From assembly GCF_000526795.1 (NCBI RefSeq), contig NZ_JAGT01000001.1, positions 1,449,001 through 1,513,000 on the forward strand: 64,000 nt of DNA, written 5' to 3'. This document shows, piece after piece, positions 33,981 to 42,453 of the stretch. The notes under the pieces were generated by a model. That model made no database searches, had not been told where the DNA came from, and saw only the letters and a list, made by a program, of their open reading frames with translations. This stretch comes from Ruminococcus flavefaciens AE3010. GTDB lineage: Bacteria > Bacillota > Clostridia > Oscillospirales > Ruminococcaceae. How positions within the stretch are numbered: the first letter of the stretch is position 1; every line of letters starts with the position of its first letter. The translations under genes were made by a program, and so were the position numbers.

Positions 33981-34190
33981 CTATCCGGTATATTCATCTA
34001 TATCATGTTCGGGAGTTTCTGCGCTCTCCAGTGCGGATATCACCGCGCAGAGCTTTCTTGTAGTACCGTTGTCAAATTCAATGGTAACTACCGTGTCGCC
34101 GCCCAGCGGCAGGGTATCGGTGACTGTTCCTGTGCCGAAAAGACGGTGTCGGACACGGTCGCCTTTTTTTATCTTTGTGTGGTCAAACAT
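33981..34190 (-). CDS. 69-residue Tudor/UvrD-C-terminal-like protein
   Basis: The sequence KKGDRVRHRLFGTGTV...TIEFDNGTTRKL matches the small beta-barrel found at the C-terminus of UvrD/PcrA helicases and in some stand-alone proteins. It begins five bases after the stop of the DUF4097 gene without a strong binding site, so it is probably translated by coupling. It is last in the PadR operon, before the terminator. Function unknown. Confidence 0.65.
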   Translation of the reverse strand: MFDHTKIKKGDRVRHRLFGTGTVTDTLPLGGDTVVTIEFDNGTTRKLCAVISALESAETPEHDIDEYTG

Positions 34191-34195
34191 AGCTT

Positions 34196-35068
34196 TCAGT
34201 GTGAAACATCATAGTTTACTGTATTTGAGCCTATGCCTGTATCTATATCCATCTTGTACTTGCTGCCGCTTCCCGTGAAGTCGCTTGCGGGATTTGTAAG
34301 GTTGAGGTTTATCTCTCCGACGCCGCCGTCAACCTCTACGTCACCGTTGATAGTGCCCGAGAAATTTAACTCGCCCACGCCCTGCTCGACCTTTAAGCCG
34401 CCCAGTACGGACTTGGTAATGTCTATCTCGCCTGTGCCGCCGTCAACATAAAGAGTTTCAGCGCACTGCATGTCATTGATATTTACCTGTCCTGCGCCGC
34501 ACTCAAAGCTGCCTGTCTCGCACTCTACACTCTCAAAGGTGATCTCGCCTGCTCCGCCTTCAACTCTGAATTTTCCACAGACGATATCGGATACTGTGAC
34601 CTCTCCTGCGCCGAGATCAAGAACGAAGCTCTCATACTCCTTATCGGGGAGCTTTATATCTATAACAGTATTGTTATCATCGTCGTTCAGCCAGCTTGGA
34701 AGCAGATAAACATTCATCTTCTTATCTTCTGTCTTCGCAGAAAACGTGTCTCCCTTTACTTCCGCTGTAAACCCCTCGGGAACATTTCTTGCCTCAACAT
34801 GTATCTTTTCATCGCTGCTCTTTCCTATGGTGAGATCAGCCCAGCTTATATCAAGATCGAATCTCTTCACCTCTGAAGCGCTGTAGCTCTGGCTGTAGTC
34901 CTTGAGCTTTGCACGCTCTTTGATATTAGTGTTTTTATAGAGGATTATTCCGATCACCAGCAGAACAACTCCTAAAAGCAGGAATGTTATCCATACCCAG
35001 TTGCCGCCGCTCTTTTTCTCAGGAGCTGCTTGAACTTCCTGTGTTACCCCATTATTATTCTCATACAT
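34196..35068 (-). CDS. DUF4097-type membrane-linked beta-solenoid protein
   Basis: The 290-residue protein has a membrane segment (about 24-44, WITFLLLGVVLLVIGIILY) and an outer domain made of repeated short strands (GEVTVSD, GEITFES, GQVNIND, GEIDITK, GELNFSG, GEINLNL). This is the pattern of the DUF4097/LiaG-like family (putative adhesin). Such proteins are encoded with PadR regulators and DUF1700 proteins and take part in envelope-stress or surface functions that are poorly defined. The start overlaps the DUF1700 stop by eight bases. Confidence 0.88.
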   Translation of the reverse strand: MYENNNGVTQEVQAAPEKKSGGNWVWITFLLLGVVLLVIGIILYKNTNIKERAKLKDYSQSYSASEVKRFDLDISWADLTIGKSSDEKIHVEARNVPEGFTAEVKGDTFSAKTEDKKMNVYLLPSWLNDDDNNTVIDIKLPDKEYESFVLDLGAGEVTVSDIVCGKFRVEGGAGEITFESVECETGSFECGAGQVNINDMQCAETLYVDGGTGEIDITKSVLGGLKVEQGVGELNFSGTINGDVEVDGGVGEINLNLTNPASDFTGSGSKYKMDIDTGIGSNTVNYDVSH

Positions 35069-35690
35069 TTTCTTTTCCTCCCTTTTTAAATAAACCGCCT
35101 ACCCATGTAAAAAGCTTCTTGATCCCTCTGCCGCAGGCAGGTATAGCTACTCCGAAAACAGGCTTGAAAAGAAGTATCACAAGTCCTGTTATGATGAATC
35201 CTGCACCTAATGACATAAGCGCTACGGCAGGTGCTTCAAAGATCATTCCGAAACCGCCGAAGATAAGACCGATGCCTGCTGCGATAAACGCAACTATAAG
35301 TGACAAGAGAACCACGATGATAACGAAAAGCATTACTACTGCCACGATAAGTACAGGCAGCCATATTGGGAATGTGAGCACTGCAAGTATTATGCTCAGC
35401 GCGATCGTTCCGCCTGATACCTTTTTCTTCTGCTGAGGCTGTGCAGCTCCGCCCATATTCTGTGGAGCAGCAACAGGTGCAGGAGGCGGTGTGATACCTG
35501 CTTCGCGGAGAATGTTGCCGGCGACCTCCTCGGGGATACCCATGGAAGCGGCAGTCTCCTCTTCCTTGCCAAAGCCTGCGTCCATAAAAACTTCCTCATA
35601 ATAAGTAAGTGCGTCATTTATATCATCAGCAGGCATACCGCCTCTTTCAAGGCTGTTCCTCAATCTCGTTAGAAATTCAAGTTTGTTCAT
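35061..35690 (-). CDS. DUF1700 (HAAS-domain) membrane protein
   Basis: ATG 35690 (MNKLEFLTRLRNSL) was chosen over 35708 because GGGAG lies nine bases upstream. The 209-residue protein has the N-terminal helical signalling domain (LTRLRNSLERGGMPADDIND, ALTYYEEVF), a Pro-rich linker, and two or three long membrane stretches (about 98-165 and 170-190). DUF1700 proteins almost always follow a PadR regulator, as here. The start overlaps the PadR gene by 14 bases. Confidence 0.9.
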   Translation of the reverse strand: MNKLEFLTRLRNSLERGGMPADDINDALTYYEEVFMDAGFGKEEETAASMGIPEEVAGNILREAGITPPPAPVAAPQNMGGAAQPQQKKKVSGGTIALSIILAVLTFPIWLPVLIVAVVMLFVIIVVLLSLIVAFIAAGIGLIFGGFGMIFEAPAVALMSLGAGFIITGLVILLFKPVFGVAIPACGRGIKKLFTWVGGLFKKGGKENV

Positions 35691-36009
35691 TGCTTTCAGC
35701 TCCCTCATTCAATAAAATACTGTCGATCTTTTTCTTGTGGCTCCGCCATTCCTCTCGGTACTCCTCAAGTGAATCGTTGCCCTGTGGCGTTATCCTGTAA
35801 TAGCGCCTGTTCCTTCCCATGAACTCCTTATCGTATGTTTCAAGGAGCTCGCCTTTCTGCAAACGTCTGAGGACCGGATAAAGTGTTGACTCCGAAATGT
35901 CCACAGCCTTTCGCAGGTACTGGGTTATCTCATAGCCGTAGGTGTCATTGTTCTGAACGATCGAGAGCACCATAGCGTCGAGAAGCCCTGCATTGATAGA
36001 AAAACCCAT
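35677..36009 (-). CDS. PadR-family transcriptional regulator
   Basis: The 110-residue protein has the winged helix of PadR: GLLDAMVLSIVQNNDTYGYE, then ESTLYPVLRRLQKGELLE and RRYYRITPQGNDSLEEY. It should repress its own operon (PadR, DUF1700, DUF4097, small protein). ATG 36009 follows AAAGGAGAAGG. A perfect promoter and repeated TGTAATAT/ACAATATTGT words lie just upstream. Confidence 0.95.
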   Translation of the reverse strand: MGFSINAGLLDAMVLSIVQNNDTYGYEITQYLRKAVDISESTLYPVLRRLQKGELLETYDKEFMGRNRRYYRITPQGNDSLEEYREEWRSHKKKIDSILLNEGAESNEQT

Positions 36010-36039
36010 AGTCCTTCTCCTTTCGCTTATTTGATAGCC

Positions 36040-36137
36040 TGTAATATTTTAGTGCCTGTAATATATAAGCACTTGTAATATCTAAGCTCTGACAATATTA
36101 TATCGCGTATAATATTGTTTGTCAATACAATATTGTG
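36040..36137 (-). promoter_or_regulatory. consensus promoter and repeated operator-like words of the PadR operon
   Basis: Minus-strand TTGACA (36125-36120) and TATAAT (36102-36097), 17-base spacer. ACAATATTGT (36128-36137) and related ACAATATTAT and ATAATATTGT surround and fill the core promoter. Downstream, ATATTACA occurs three times 17 bases apart (36081-36074, 36064-36057, 36047-36040). They look like sites for PadR autoregulation. Confidence 0.7.
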
Positions 36138-36199
36138 ATTTTTAGCAACATTGTACGTTTGCACAAGAGTTCATATGAACTTTATACCGCCGTTTGTAG

Positions 36200-36366
36200 G
36201 AATATAACAAAAGAGCCCGCTTGCGCGAGCTCTCAGGCGAGATAATATTCGGTTTAGGGACGTCGAGGACGCCGTCCCCTACATTCGCTAACTCAAAATA
36301 GCCACATTGTAGGGGCTGGCGTCCCCGACAGCCCGCTTTACTTTATCGGGCGGATAATATCCGCCC
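36200..36366. repeat. short palindromic repeat cluster (family B, copy 3)
   Basis: GAGCCCGC...GCGAGCTC (36211-36232), GGGACGTCGAGG...CCGTCCCC (36257-36279), GGGGCTGGCGTCCCC (36313-36327) and GGGCGGATAATATCCGCCC (36348-36366). The second and last are shared with 7481-7530. No gene is seen in the 395-base gap. Confidence 0.75.
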
Positions 36367-36368
36367 CT

Positions 36369-36400
36369 ACAAAAAGGGAAGCTTTCGCTTCCCTTTTTGC
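36369..36400 (-). terminator. terminator of the ECF/PASTA unit
   Basis: AAAAAGGGAAGC and GCTTCCCTTTTT form a stem with a GAAA-type loop and a five-base T-run on the minus strand, three bases after the stop. Confidence 0.9.
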
Positions 36401-36403
36401 TTA

Positions 36404-37918
36404 TTAATATCCTGTTGCTTCAAATGCACCCTCTATATCCTCATCTTCTATAGTATATGTGCCGTTGTCGAAATCAAAGATATAGTGTCCGAGGTTTGCC
36501 TTTTTATCTGTTTTCTCGTCTGTAATGACTGCTGTGACCTTTTTGCCGTTGCCCTTTCCCTGTATACGATAAAGGAAGACAGGTACATCAGGCGTTAATT
36601 CATGGGTACCTGCGGTCACTGCATTGATCTTGCCGTCTTCATCTTCATAAATAAAGTCAATGGAGTATCTTCCGCTTCCAAGCACAGTATCCTTGGGGAT
36701 AATGAACCTGTAAGCCACCTCGCCCTCAGTTATTGAGCCCTCTGAAACATATAGTATTATATCTGTATCCTTGGTTATCTCAGTGCCTGCCGCAGGATAC
36801 TGCTCAACTACTGTGCCTTCCTCTTCATTAGAGGGAACAGAGAAATATGATACATTACCGCCTGTAAATACCGCCTTATTTACTGCTTCGTCAATATCCT
36901 TTCCTGTAAAGTCGTCAACTGTGATCTTCTCGTCCTCTGCGCCTTGGCTTACATAGAGAGTGACTGTACCGCCCTTTCTCAGCTCTGTACCTGCTTCGGG
37001 CTCTGTTTTTATGACATAATTGGGCTGTATTTCGGAGTTTTTCTCTTTCTTCACCTGAGAATTAAATCCCAACTCCTTGAGCTGTTCCTTTGCAAGCTCA
37101 ATGTTCATAGCAGTAAAGTCAGGTATCGGCTTTTTTTCGTCATTAACTGAGCTCTCATCAATGGTGATATCTTTTTTGCCAAATGTCCAGACCTCTTTGA
37201 TAACCTCCTCGGCAGAATCATCGTCCATATCATACAAGAAATCATCGGGTTCAAGCTTTATAGTATGCAGGAAATCGTATATTCTACTGCCGCCGATGTA
37301 AATCTTTCCGTCCGAAGCAACAAGAGTATCAAACTGAATATTATTGTGCGGCATTATTATAAGCTCATATGACTTGCCGTTATTATAAAAGAACAGCATA
37401 TAATACTCGCCGTCTGCCATGTTCGGTTCATCGGTCTCCTCCCATGACTCTTCTTCAAGGAGTGAAGCAAGCTCTGAGACCTTTTCAGGTTCAAGCTCTA
37501 TAACAGCAGGCGCTATAGCCGAACAGGTCATACGCACCCTGTCTATCTCTCCGAATGGGTAATTGCTCACCTTGGACTCCGCATCGGACAGAGTTATATC
37601 ACCGCCTGCAAACTGACTGTTTCCGCCGCTGCGTCTTGCAAGCAAATAGCCGCCTGTGCCCAGTCCCGCAACAAGTGCAAGGGCAGCTGCCGCGGAAACT
37701 ATCTTGTGCCAAATGGGCTTTTTATACTGCTCAACGCCTGATACTACCTCGGCGGGAGCTTCACTTATCTCGTTTGTTTTTTCGCTGTATATCTTCTGGC
37801 TCAATTTAAACATCCTTTCCTTTTCTGCATCGGAAGCAGGACAGTCAGCAGCAATACGCTTCATTTCCTCGTCATCTGCCTTTTCAAAAACTTCAAGCCC
37901 GAGTTCCTTATCGTTCAT
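36404..37918 (-). CDS. anti-sigma-factor candidate with two PASTA domains
   Basis: The 504-residue protein has a cytoplasmic N-terminus (1-69), a membrane segment (about 72-93), a first outer domain (about 100-250), two PASTA domains (about 265-325, IPDFTAMNIELAKEQLKELG; and 333-395, VDDFTGKDIDEAVNKAV, each ending in LYVS) and a C-terminal beta domain (about 400-504). It overlaps the sigma gene by four bases (ATGA), as anti-sigma genes usually do. PASTA domains bind muropeptides or beta-lactams in PknB and PBP2x; here they could pass a cell-wall signal to the sigma factor. The N-terminus has no obvious zinc-finger motif, so anti-sigma function rests on context. Confidence 0.8.
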   Translation of the reverse strand: MNDKELGLEVFEKADDEEMKRIAADCPASDAEKERMFKLSQKIYSEKTNEISEAPAEVVSGVEQYKKPIWHKIVSAAAALALVAGLGTGGYLLARRSGGNSQFAGGDITLSDAESKVSNYPFGEIDRVRMTCSAIAPAVIELEPEKVSELASLLEEESWEETDEPNMADGEYYMLFFYNNGKSYELIIMPHNNIQFDTLVASDGKIYIGGSRIYDFLHTIKLEPDDFLYDMDDDSAEEVIKEVWTFGKKDITIDESSVNDEKKPIPDFTAMNIELAKEQLKELGFNSQVKKEKNSEIQPNYVIKTEPEAGTELRKGGTVTLYVSQGAEDEKITVDDFTGKDIDEAVNKAVFTGGNVSYFSVPSNEEEGTVVEQYPAAGTEITKDTDIILYVSEGSITEGEVAYRFIIPKDTVLGSGRYSIDFIYEDEDGKINAVTAGTHELTPDVPVFLYRIQGKGNGKKVTAVITDEKTDKKANLGHYIFDFDNGTYTIEDEDIEGAFEATGY

Positions 37919-38490
37919 ATATTACACTCCTTTATCCCTAAAGTTTCCAGCTGCTTTCTGAGCTTGTCAAGAGCCCTGCCGCTGCGCACACGGACGTTTT
38001 CGGGCGTCATGGATACAAGCTCGCCTATTTCCTTTGAGCTGCGCATGAAGAAATACTTCTGCATGATTATGGTCGAATCGGGCTCCCCGAGACGCTCTAT
38101 GCATTTCAGCAGCGTTGTGCGGAGCTCCTTGCGCTCCACGGTCTCAACAGTATTGTCGGGAGCTTCAATGGCTGCGGCTTCATCGCTGTCAACGGATACC
38201 GTAGATACAGTGTGCCGCGTCAGCCGATTGAAAACGCTTATAGCCTTACGGCGTGCGACAGTTCCCACAAATCCCGAGATATCGCCGCTGCCTGCCTTGT
38301 TCTCCTCATAATATATGTATATATCCGAGAAAACGTCTCCCACACACTCCTCAATGTCCTCACGGCTTGCACAGCCGCGGAGCCTGCTGAAAACAATAGT
38401 GTAGACATAGCTGAAATACTCATCAAAGATAATGCGCTGAGCCTTTTCCTTGGATTCGCGTGCTGCATTTTGTAGTTCTTCATTTGTCAT
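37915..38490 (-). CDS. ECF-type RNA polymerase sigma factor (1)
   Basis: The 191-residue protein has region 2 (about 20-90; IFDEYFSYVYTIVFSRL, DIEECVGDVFSDIY, FVGTVARRKAISVFNR) and region 4 (about 130-185; SSKEIGELVSMTPENVRVRSGRALDKLRKQL). The linker is long and acidic. It should direct polymerase to promoters under control of the membrane protein that overlaps its 3' end. Targets are unknown. Confidence 0.92.
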   Translation of the reverse strand: MTNEELQNAARESKEKAQRIIFDEYFSYVYTIVFSRLRGCASREDIEECVGDVFSDIYIYYEENKAGSGDISGFVGTVARRKAISVFNRLTRHTVSTVSVDSDEAAAIEAPDNTVETVERKELRTTLLKCIERLGEPDSTIIMQKYFFMRSSKEIGELVSMTPENVRVRSGRALDKLRKQLETLGIKECNI

Positions 38491-38602
38491 AGTTTATCAC
38501 CTCTTGAAAACTTAGCAATGCATTGTTTTGGCTTTCATAATATCTATTCCCACTCCGCAGCTCAAGCGTAACAGAAAAGGATATATTTTTATATTTTTAC
38601 AA

Positions 38603-38632
38603 TAAAACGGAGCGACGTCAGTCGCTCCAGTA
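38603..38632 (-). terminator. terminator of the EAL-solenoid gene
   Basis: GGAGCGAC and GTCGCTCC form the stem (loop with TGAC); GTTTTATT follows on the minus strand. Confidence 0.82.
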
Positions 38633-38644
38633 ATATTTATGCTC

Positions 38645-40714
38645 TTATTTTAATACTATGTATTCTTCGCCGTTGTGAATGACCTCAAACAGAGTGCCTT
38701 CAAAGCTGATACCGTCACGTTCTATGTATTCGCTGATATTCATGGGCGTATCTATCTTTATATGCACCTCGGCTTCACTGACATGTACCGTCGTATCCTT
38801 TGTAAAGCCGCCTGCTCCCAGAGTCTGCTTGCCCGCCGCTGTCAGACTTATCGCAGCCTGCTGTATATCAACTTCCGTTTCTCCCTCAAGTGAAGCCACA
38901 GCTGCACAGCGCTCGCCCTTGACAGTTATGAAGCAGCTTGCCTCCCTGATAGAAAGGCTTGTCTTTTCGCCGTCAAGAGTACCTATGCCCACAAGCTCCA
39001 CGCCCGATATGAATATCTTCACAGACGCCTTGAATATGGTGATGTCATCGCTCTTTCCGATAGAACCTATCGCCGTTCCTCTTGCCGATGTCATCTCCAT
39101 ACCGATATCACAGTCGTGTATGACCATTTCACTGCTGGCATAAAGAGCTCCGATGCCCACATTGATGTCGCCCTGTATATTAAGTCTGTACTGACCTGCA
39201 TTTATCCTTATGATGCCGCCGTTGCCCGAGCCTATCGCCACACCGTTCTCGCCCTGAGCGTTTACGGTTATTCTGCCCGACTGTTCAAAGACAAGCTCGC
39301 CGTGAAGAAGTCCTGCTCCGTTGCCGATACCATAGAACGCCTTGCCGCTTACGTTTATTTCAAGCCTGCCCTCGCCTGCTATAGTCAGCTTTGAGGACTG
39401 CGGAACACGTATTCCGCCCATATCCAGCTTGTTTTCGCCGTTGAGCACAAGAGTTACATCGTTGTCCTCGCCAAGATCTATGCAGGGTTTGTTCCTTATA
39501 CTGTTGAGCCATGCATTTTCAAGAGTTATCCTGCCGCTGTAGCCCTTTCGGGTCTCAATGCGTATCTGGCTGTCAAGCTCAGAGCTGCCCTCGATACTGA
39601 TATCGCCGCTGCCGTTTGCACCGACGACAATGCACTTCATGCCTGACTCGGCAAGTCTGCCGAGAATGATTCGCTCTGAGATGTCGGCGATGTATACCTG
39701 CTGTCCGATACCGTCCTCCCGCTCCTGATGGAAGCGCTTTATCATCTGCTTTATGTCCTCGGGGATAGAACCGATTATCTCAGGGGCAGGTCTTGCAGTA
39801 AAATAGCCCTGCACAAGGTCTGCTCCGAGGAGTATGACAGTATGTAGCTCCTCAGCGGTCTCAACTCCCTCTGCCAGTGCAAGTATGTCATTATCGTGGC
39901 AGAAGTGGATTATCTCTCTTACGAAATGGCGCTTTTTCGGACTGTTCTGTATATCCGTCAGCAGTGAGCGGTCTATCTTGACAAAGTTGGGCATATAGCG
40001 CAGAAGATTACCTGCATTTGAATAGCCCGAGCCGTAGTCGTCGATAGCCATTTTTACGCCCATATTGCGGTATCTCTCCTTGAGGGCTTCAAGGCTCTCA
40101 TCGTCTATCTCGGACTGCTCCGTCATTTCAACTACCGCAGTATCCGCGTGCTTCAGGAGCATCTTCATTACATGCCTGAAATCGTCCATATTCATCTTTG
40201 CTTCGGGGATACTGTTTATAAATACGGACCTGCCGAGAAAATCGTCCTTTCGCATATCTATAATGCCAAGGACGTTCAGAAATGTTCCTCGCTCTATATC
40301 GGGGAGCCTGTTGACAAGTCCCGCATACTTCAATATATGGTAGGGTGTGAGCTTCATGGTGCTCTTCGGGCGCATGAGAGCTTCGTAGGAGAATATCTCG
40401 CCGTCCTTGGTATTTACAATGGGCTGGAAGTAATAATCGAAAAGGTTCTCGTCGATGATATGCTCTGTTTCCTGCAATTCTGCGCGTTCAACCTCCGAAA
40501 GGCTCGCCAGCTTGTGGTCGTTGCCGCCGGCTTTAAGGCGGAGAAGCTCCTCTGCAAGGCTGTTGGCATCATCTATTATCATAGCCTCAGCCGCGCCCGG
40601 ATGCTCACTGCGGTATCTTTCTATGAGCGACTTCCTGTCGCTGTCCGATGTGATGCTTTTAAGATCACGCAGCAGGTCGTTTATCCATAAGCAGCCCTTG
40701 CCTTTTTCGATCAT
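38645..40714 (-). CDS. EAL-domain phosphodiesterase fused to a beta-solenoid
   Basis: ATG 40714 follows AAAGGAGGG; the ATG at 40753 has no site. The 689-residue protein has no signal or membrane segment. Residues about 75-325 form an EAL domain with all key groups: YEALMRP, FINSIPEA, VEMTEQSE, IDDYGSGYSN, FVKIDRS and LAEGVET. After a helix, residues about 345-680 consist of short repeated strands rich in G, I and V (ITLENAW, VTLVLNGENKL, LTIAGEGRLEINV, GIGNGAGLL, AIGSGNGGIIRINAG), as in right-handed beta-helix or Cthe_2159-like proteins that usually face the outside. Both parts should be cytoplasmic. I do not know this combination; the solenoid could bind a polymer or a protein partner. Confidence 0.85.
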   Translation of the reverse strand: MIEKGKGCLWINDLLRDLKSITSDSDRKSLIERYRSEHPGAAEAMIIDDANSLAEELLRLKAGGNDHKLASLSEVERAELQETEHIIDENLFDYYFQPIVNTKDGEIFSYEALMRPKSTMKLTPYHILKYAGLVNRLPDIERGTFLNVLGIIDMRKDDFLGRSVFINSIPEAKMNMDDFRHVMKMLLKHADTAVVEMTEQSEIDDESLEALKERYRNMGVKMAIDDYGSGYSNAGNLLRYMPNFVKIDRSLLTDIQNSPKKRHFVREIIHFCHDNDILALAEGVETAEELHTVILLGADLVQGYFTARPAPEIIGSIPEDIKQMIKRFHQEREDGIGQQVYIADISERIILGRLAESGMKCIVVGANGSGDISIEGSSELDSQIRIETRKGYSGRITLENAWLNSIRNKPCIDLGEDNDVTLVLNGENKLDMGGIRVPQSSKLTIAGEGRLEINVSGKAFYGIGNGAGLLHGELVFEQSGRITVNAQGENGVAIGSGNGGIIRINAGQYRLNIQGDINVGIGALYASSEMVIHDCDIGMEMTSARGTAIGSIGKSDDITIFKASVKIFISGVELVGIGTLDGEKTSLSIREASCFITVKGERCAAVASLEGETEVDIQQAAISLTAAGKQTLGAGGFTKDTTVHVSEAEVHIKIDTPMNISEYIERDGISFEGTLFEVIHNGEEYIVLK

Positions 40715-40861
40715 TTTACTCCCTCCTTTACACCAAAATAAAGCTTTGTACATATTATATCATTTTTATGCGTTTTTTTCAAGTCATTTAAACAAAGTCT
40801 TCCAAAATTTACAATCATTTAAAAATTAGAGCTAATGGCACTGCCATTACTCACATAATAT

Positions 40862-40900
40862 AAAACAGGCACTCCCTGTGTACGGAAAGCGCCTGTTTAT
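40862..40900 (-). terminator. terminator of the sortase operon
   Basis: AAACAGGCGCT and AGTGCCTGTTT pair with one G-T, followed on the minus strand by TATATTATG and T-rich DNA. Confidence 0.75.
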
Positions 40901-40916
40901 GGCTGTTATTCAGACC

Positions 40917-41777
40917 TTATGCCTTGATTTTCTCGGGCTTGGGCTCTGCTTTTTCGCCCCTGCCGAAAATACAGTACAGGGCAATAAGAATAATTCCTGC
41001 TGCCAGAATTATAAAGCCTGTTTTTTGCACGATCTCAACTACGGAATCCAGCGTTCCCGTCACAAGGGTGTAGGTGGTAAAGCTTTTCAGAGAGAATTTA
41101 CCTATCATGTTGTTGGCTATGACCACCGTCGCAGGAACGGCAAGCAGTATACCCGAGGCAAAAAGCGCCGTACCTGCCCAGTATATAGGTCTTTTCAGCA
41201 GTATCATGATAATGAGAAGAACTGCCAGAGCACCGAAGCATGCGTATTTATACTTTCTCGCCAGACTGACTGCCCTTGACAGCTTTCCTGTGATGCCCGC
41301 CCTTTTCATTACGTCCAGAGAATACACATCGGCTTCGTTCAGAGCTGTCTTCTTTGCAAAGCTCACTGCTTCGGCAAGCTTGGCTTCGTATATATCATCT
41401 TTTATAACGTGCTTTTCGTGAGCATATTCTTCAAAATACTCTGTGATGCACTCCTCGGCTCCCGTAAAGTCGATGACTGCTTCCCTGTTTTCAAAGCTGC
41501 TCCTTATTTTTTCGTCTATGGAAGATTTCATCCACTCAGCTGAAAAGGACTTTTCATATACATCTATGGGGATATTGGATACGCTGTAGTTGTCCGAAAA
41601 GCGCTTCATCAGTGAGTTATATGCATTTTCGTAGGTGTTGGTCTTTTCTGCCTGAGAGATAAGGTACTCTGTGGTATAGAGCTTATCCGCCATAATGACG
41701 CCGAAAGTTCCCATAACAGTGAATACCGTTAATATGCACACAAGTATCCTGAGGACCGAAGTTATCTTACTCTTCAT
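40917..41777 (-). CDS. three-segment membrane protein downstream of sortase
   Basis: ATG 41777 is preceded by GGAGGAAAAAAGC and overlaps the sortase stop by 11 bases. The 286-residue protein has an N-terminal membrane segment (about 7-28), an outer helical, charged domain (about 30-160), then two or three membrane segments (about 170-190, 195-220, 245-265) and a basic Pro-Glu-Lys tail. I do not recognise the family. Its close coupling to sortase suggests a helper or partner in the same surface pathway. Confidence 0.8.
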   Translation of the reverse strand: MKSKITSVLRILVCILTVFTVMGTFGVIMADKLYTTEYLISQAEKTNTYENAYNSLMKRFSDNYSVSNIPIDVYEKSFSAEWMKSSIDEKIRSSFENREAVIDFTGAEECITEYFEEYAHEKHVIKDDIYEAKLAEAVSFAKKTALNEADVYSLDVMKRAGITGKLSRAVSLARKYKYACFGALAVLLIIMILLKRPIYWAGTALFASGILLAVPATVVIANNMIGKFSLKSFTTYTLVTGTLDSVVEIVQKTGFIILAAGIILIALYCIFGRGEKAEPKPEKIKA

Positions 41778-42453
41778 TGCTTTTTTCCTCCTTCGGCTCA
41801 TTGTAGAACTCGCGCTTTTTCAGCTCACATATACAGCCGATACGCTTATCAGAAGCAGCAAGCAGATTGTCCTCGCAGGTATAAAGGGTAAGTATGTCCC
41901 TGTCCCCTTTTTTGAGGTACTTCTTATCGGTGGAACCAAACTCAATAAGCTCAGATACGGTATATGTGAAGCGTCCGTAATCAGTGTAGAGCTTTACCTC
42001 GTCCCCGACCTTGACTTTATTGAGAGCAGCAAAAAAAGTATTCACATGAGCGCTGATAACGGTATTTCCCTCTCCGCCTGCCACCACAGATGACGGAGTG
42101 TTGCAGCCTCCGCGGTCAAGGAGCTCTGCTCCGTTGCCCCAGTAAACAGGTGCGAATATATCAGCGGCTTCACATTCGATGACGGCATACTGAGTACCGT
42201 ATTCGGGATAGACAACATCGCCCTTTTCATAGGTCTTTCCGCTGTATTCCGTATCGATATCGGTCTGAACGATGTTCAGTCCCGCAATGCCCTCGCTCTG
42301 TGGGACAACGCTGTTATTGTCCATAAAGGCAACTTTCAGGTAGGTCTCCGCCTTCTCATAAGGCTTTATGGAGAGAAGTAACAGTATTCCGCCGCATAAG
42401 ACCGTTACAAGCAGCGGCATTAGCAGCTGCGGCAGAAGTGATCTTTTCTTCAT
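41767..42453 (-). CDS. sortase (transpeptidase)
   Basis: The 228-residue protein has an N-terminal membrane anchor (about 7-28) and a sortase beta-barrel. The catalytic His lies in NTVISAHVNTFF, the Cys (about 193) in LTLYTCED and the Arg in SDKRIGCICEL. It should cut surface proteins at a sorting motif and link them to the wall or to each other. ATG 42453 overlaps the last base of the substrate-candidate gene's stop (TGATG); a GTG three codons earlier is the alternative. The class cannot be set by eye. Confidence 0.92.
   Translation of the reverse strand: MKKRSLLPQLLMPLLVTVLCGGILLLLSIKPYEKAETYLKVAFMDNNSVVPQSEGIAGLNIVQTDIDTEYSGKTYEKGDVVYPEYGTQYAVIECEAADIFAPVYWGNGAELLDRGGCNTPSSVVAGGEGNTVISAHVNTFFAALNKVKVGDEVKLYTDYGRFTYTVSELIEFGSTDKKYLKKGDRDILTLYTCEDNLLAASDKRIGCICELKKREFYNEPKEEKSNEE

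Noticed and set aside
36040..36081. Evenly spaced TGTAATAT words as CRISPR or replication iterons
   Set aside because: Only three short words, located in the leader of the PadR operon; no origin genes nearby.
40148..40690. 180-residue open frame opposite the EAL-solenoid gene
   Set aside because: Shadow of the EAL coding region; no recognisable protein features.
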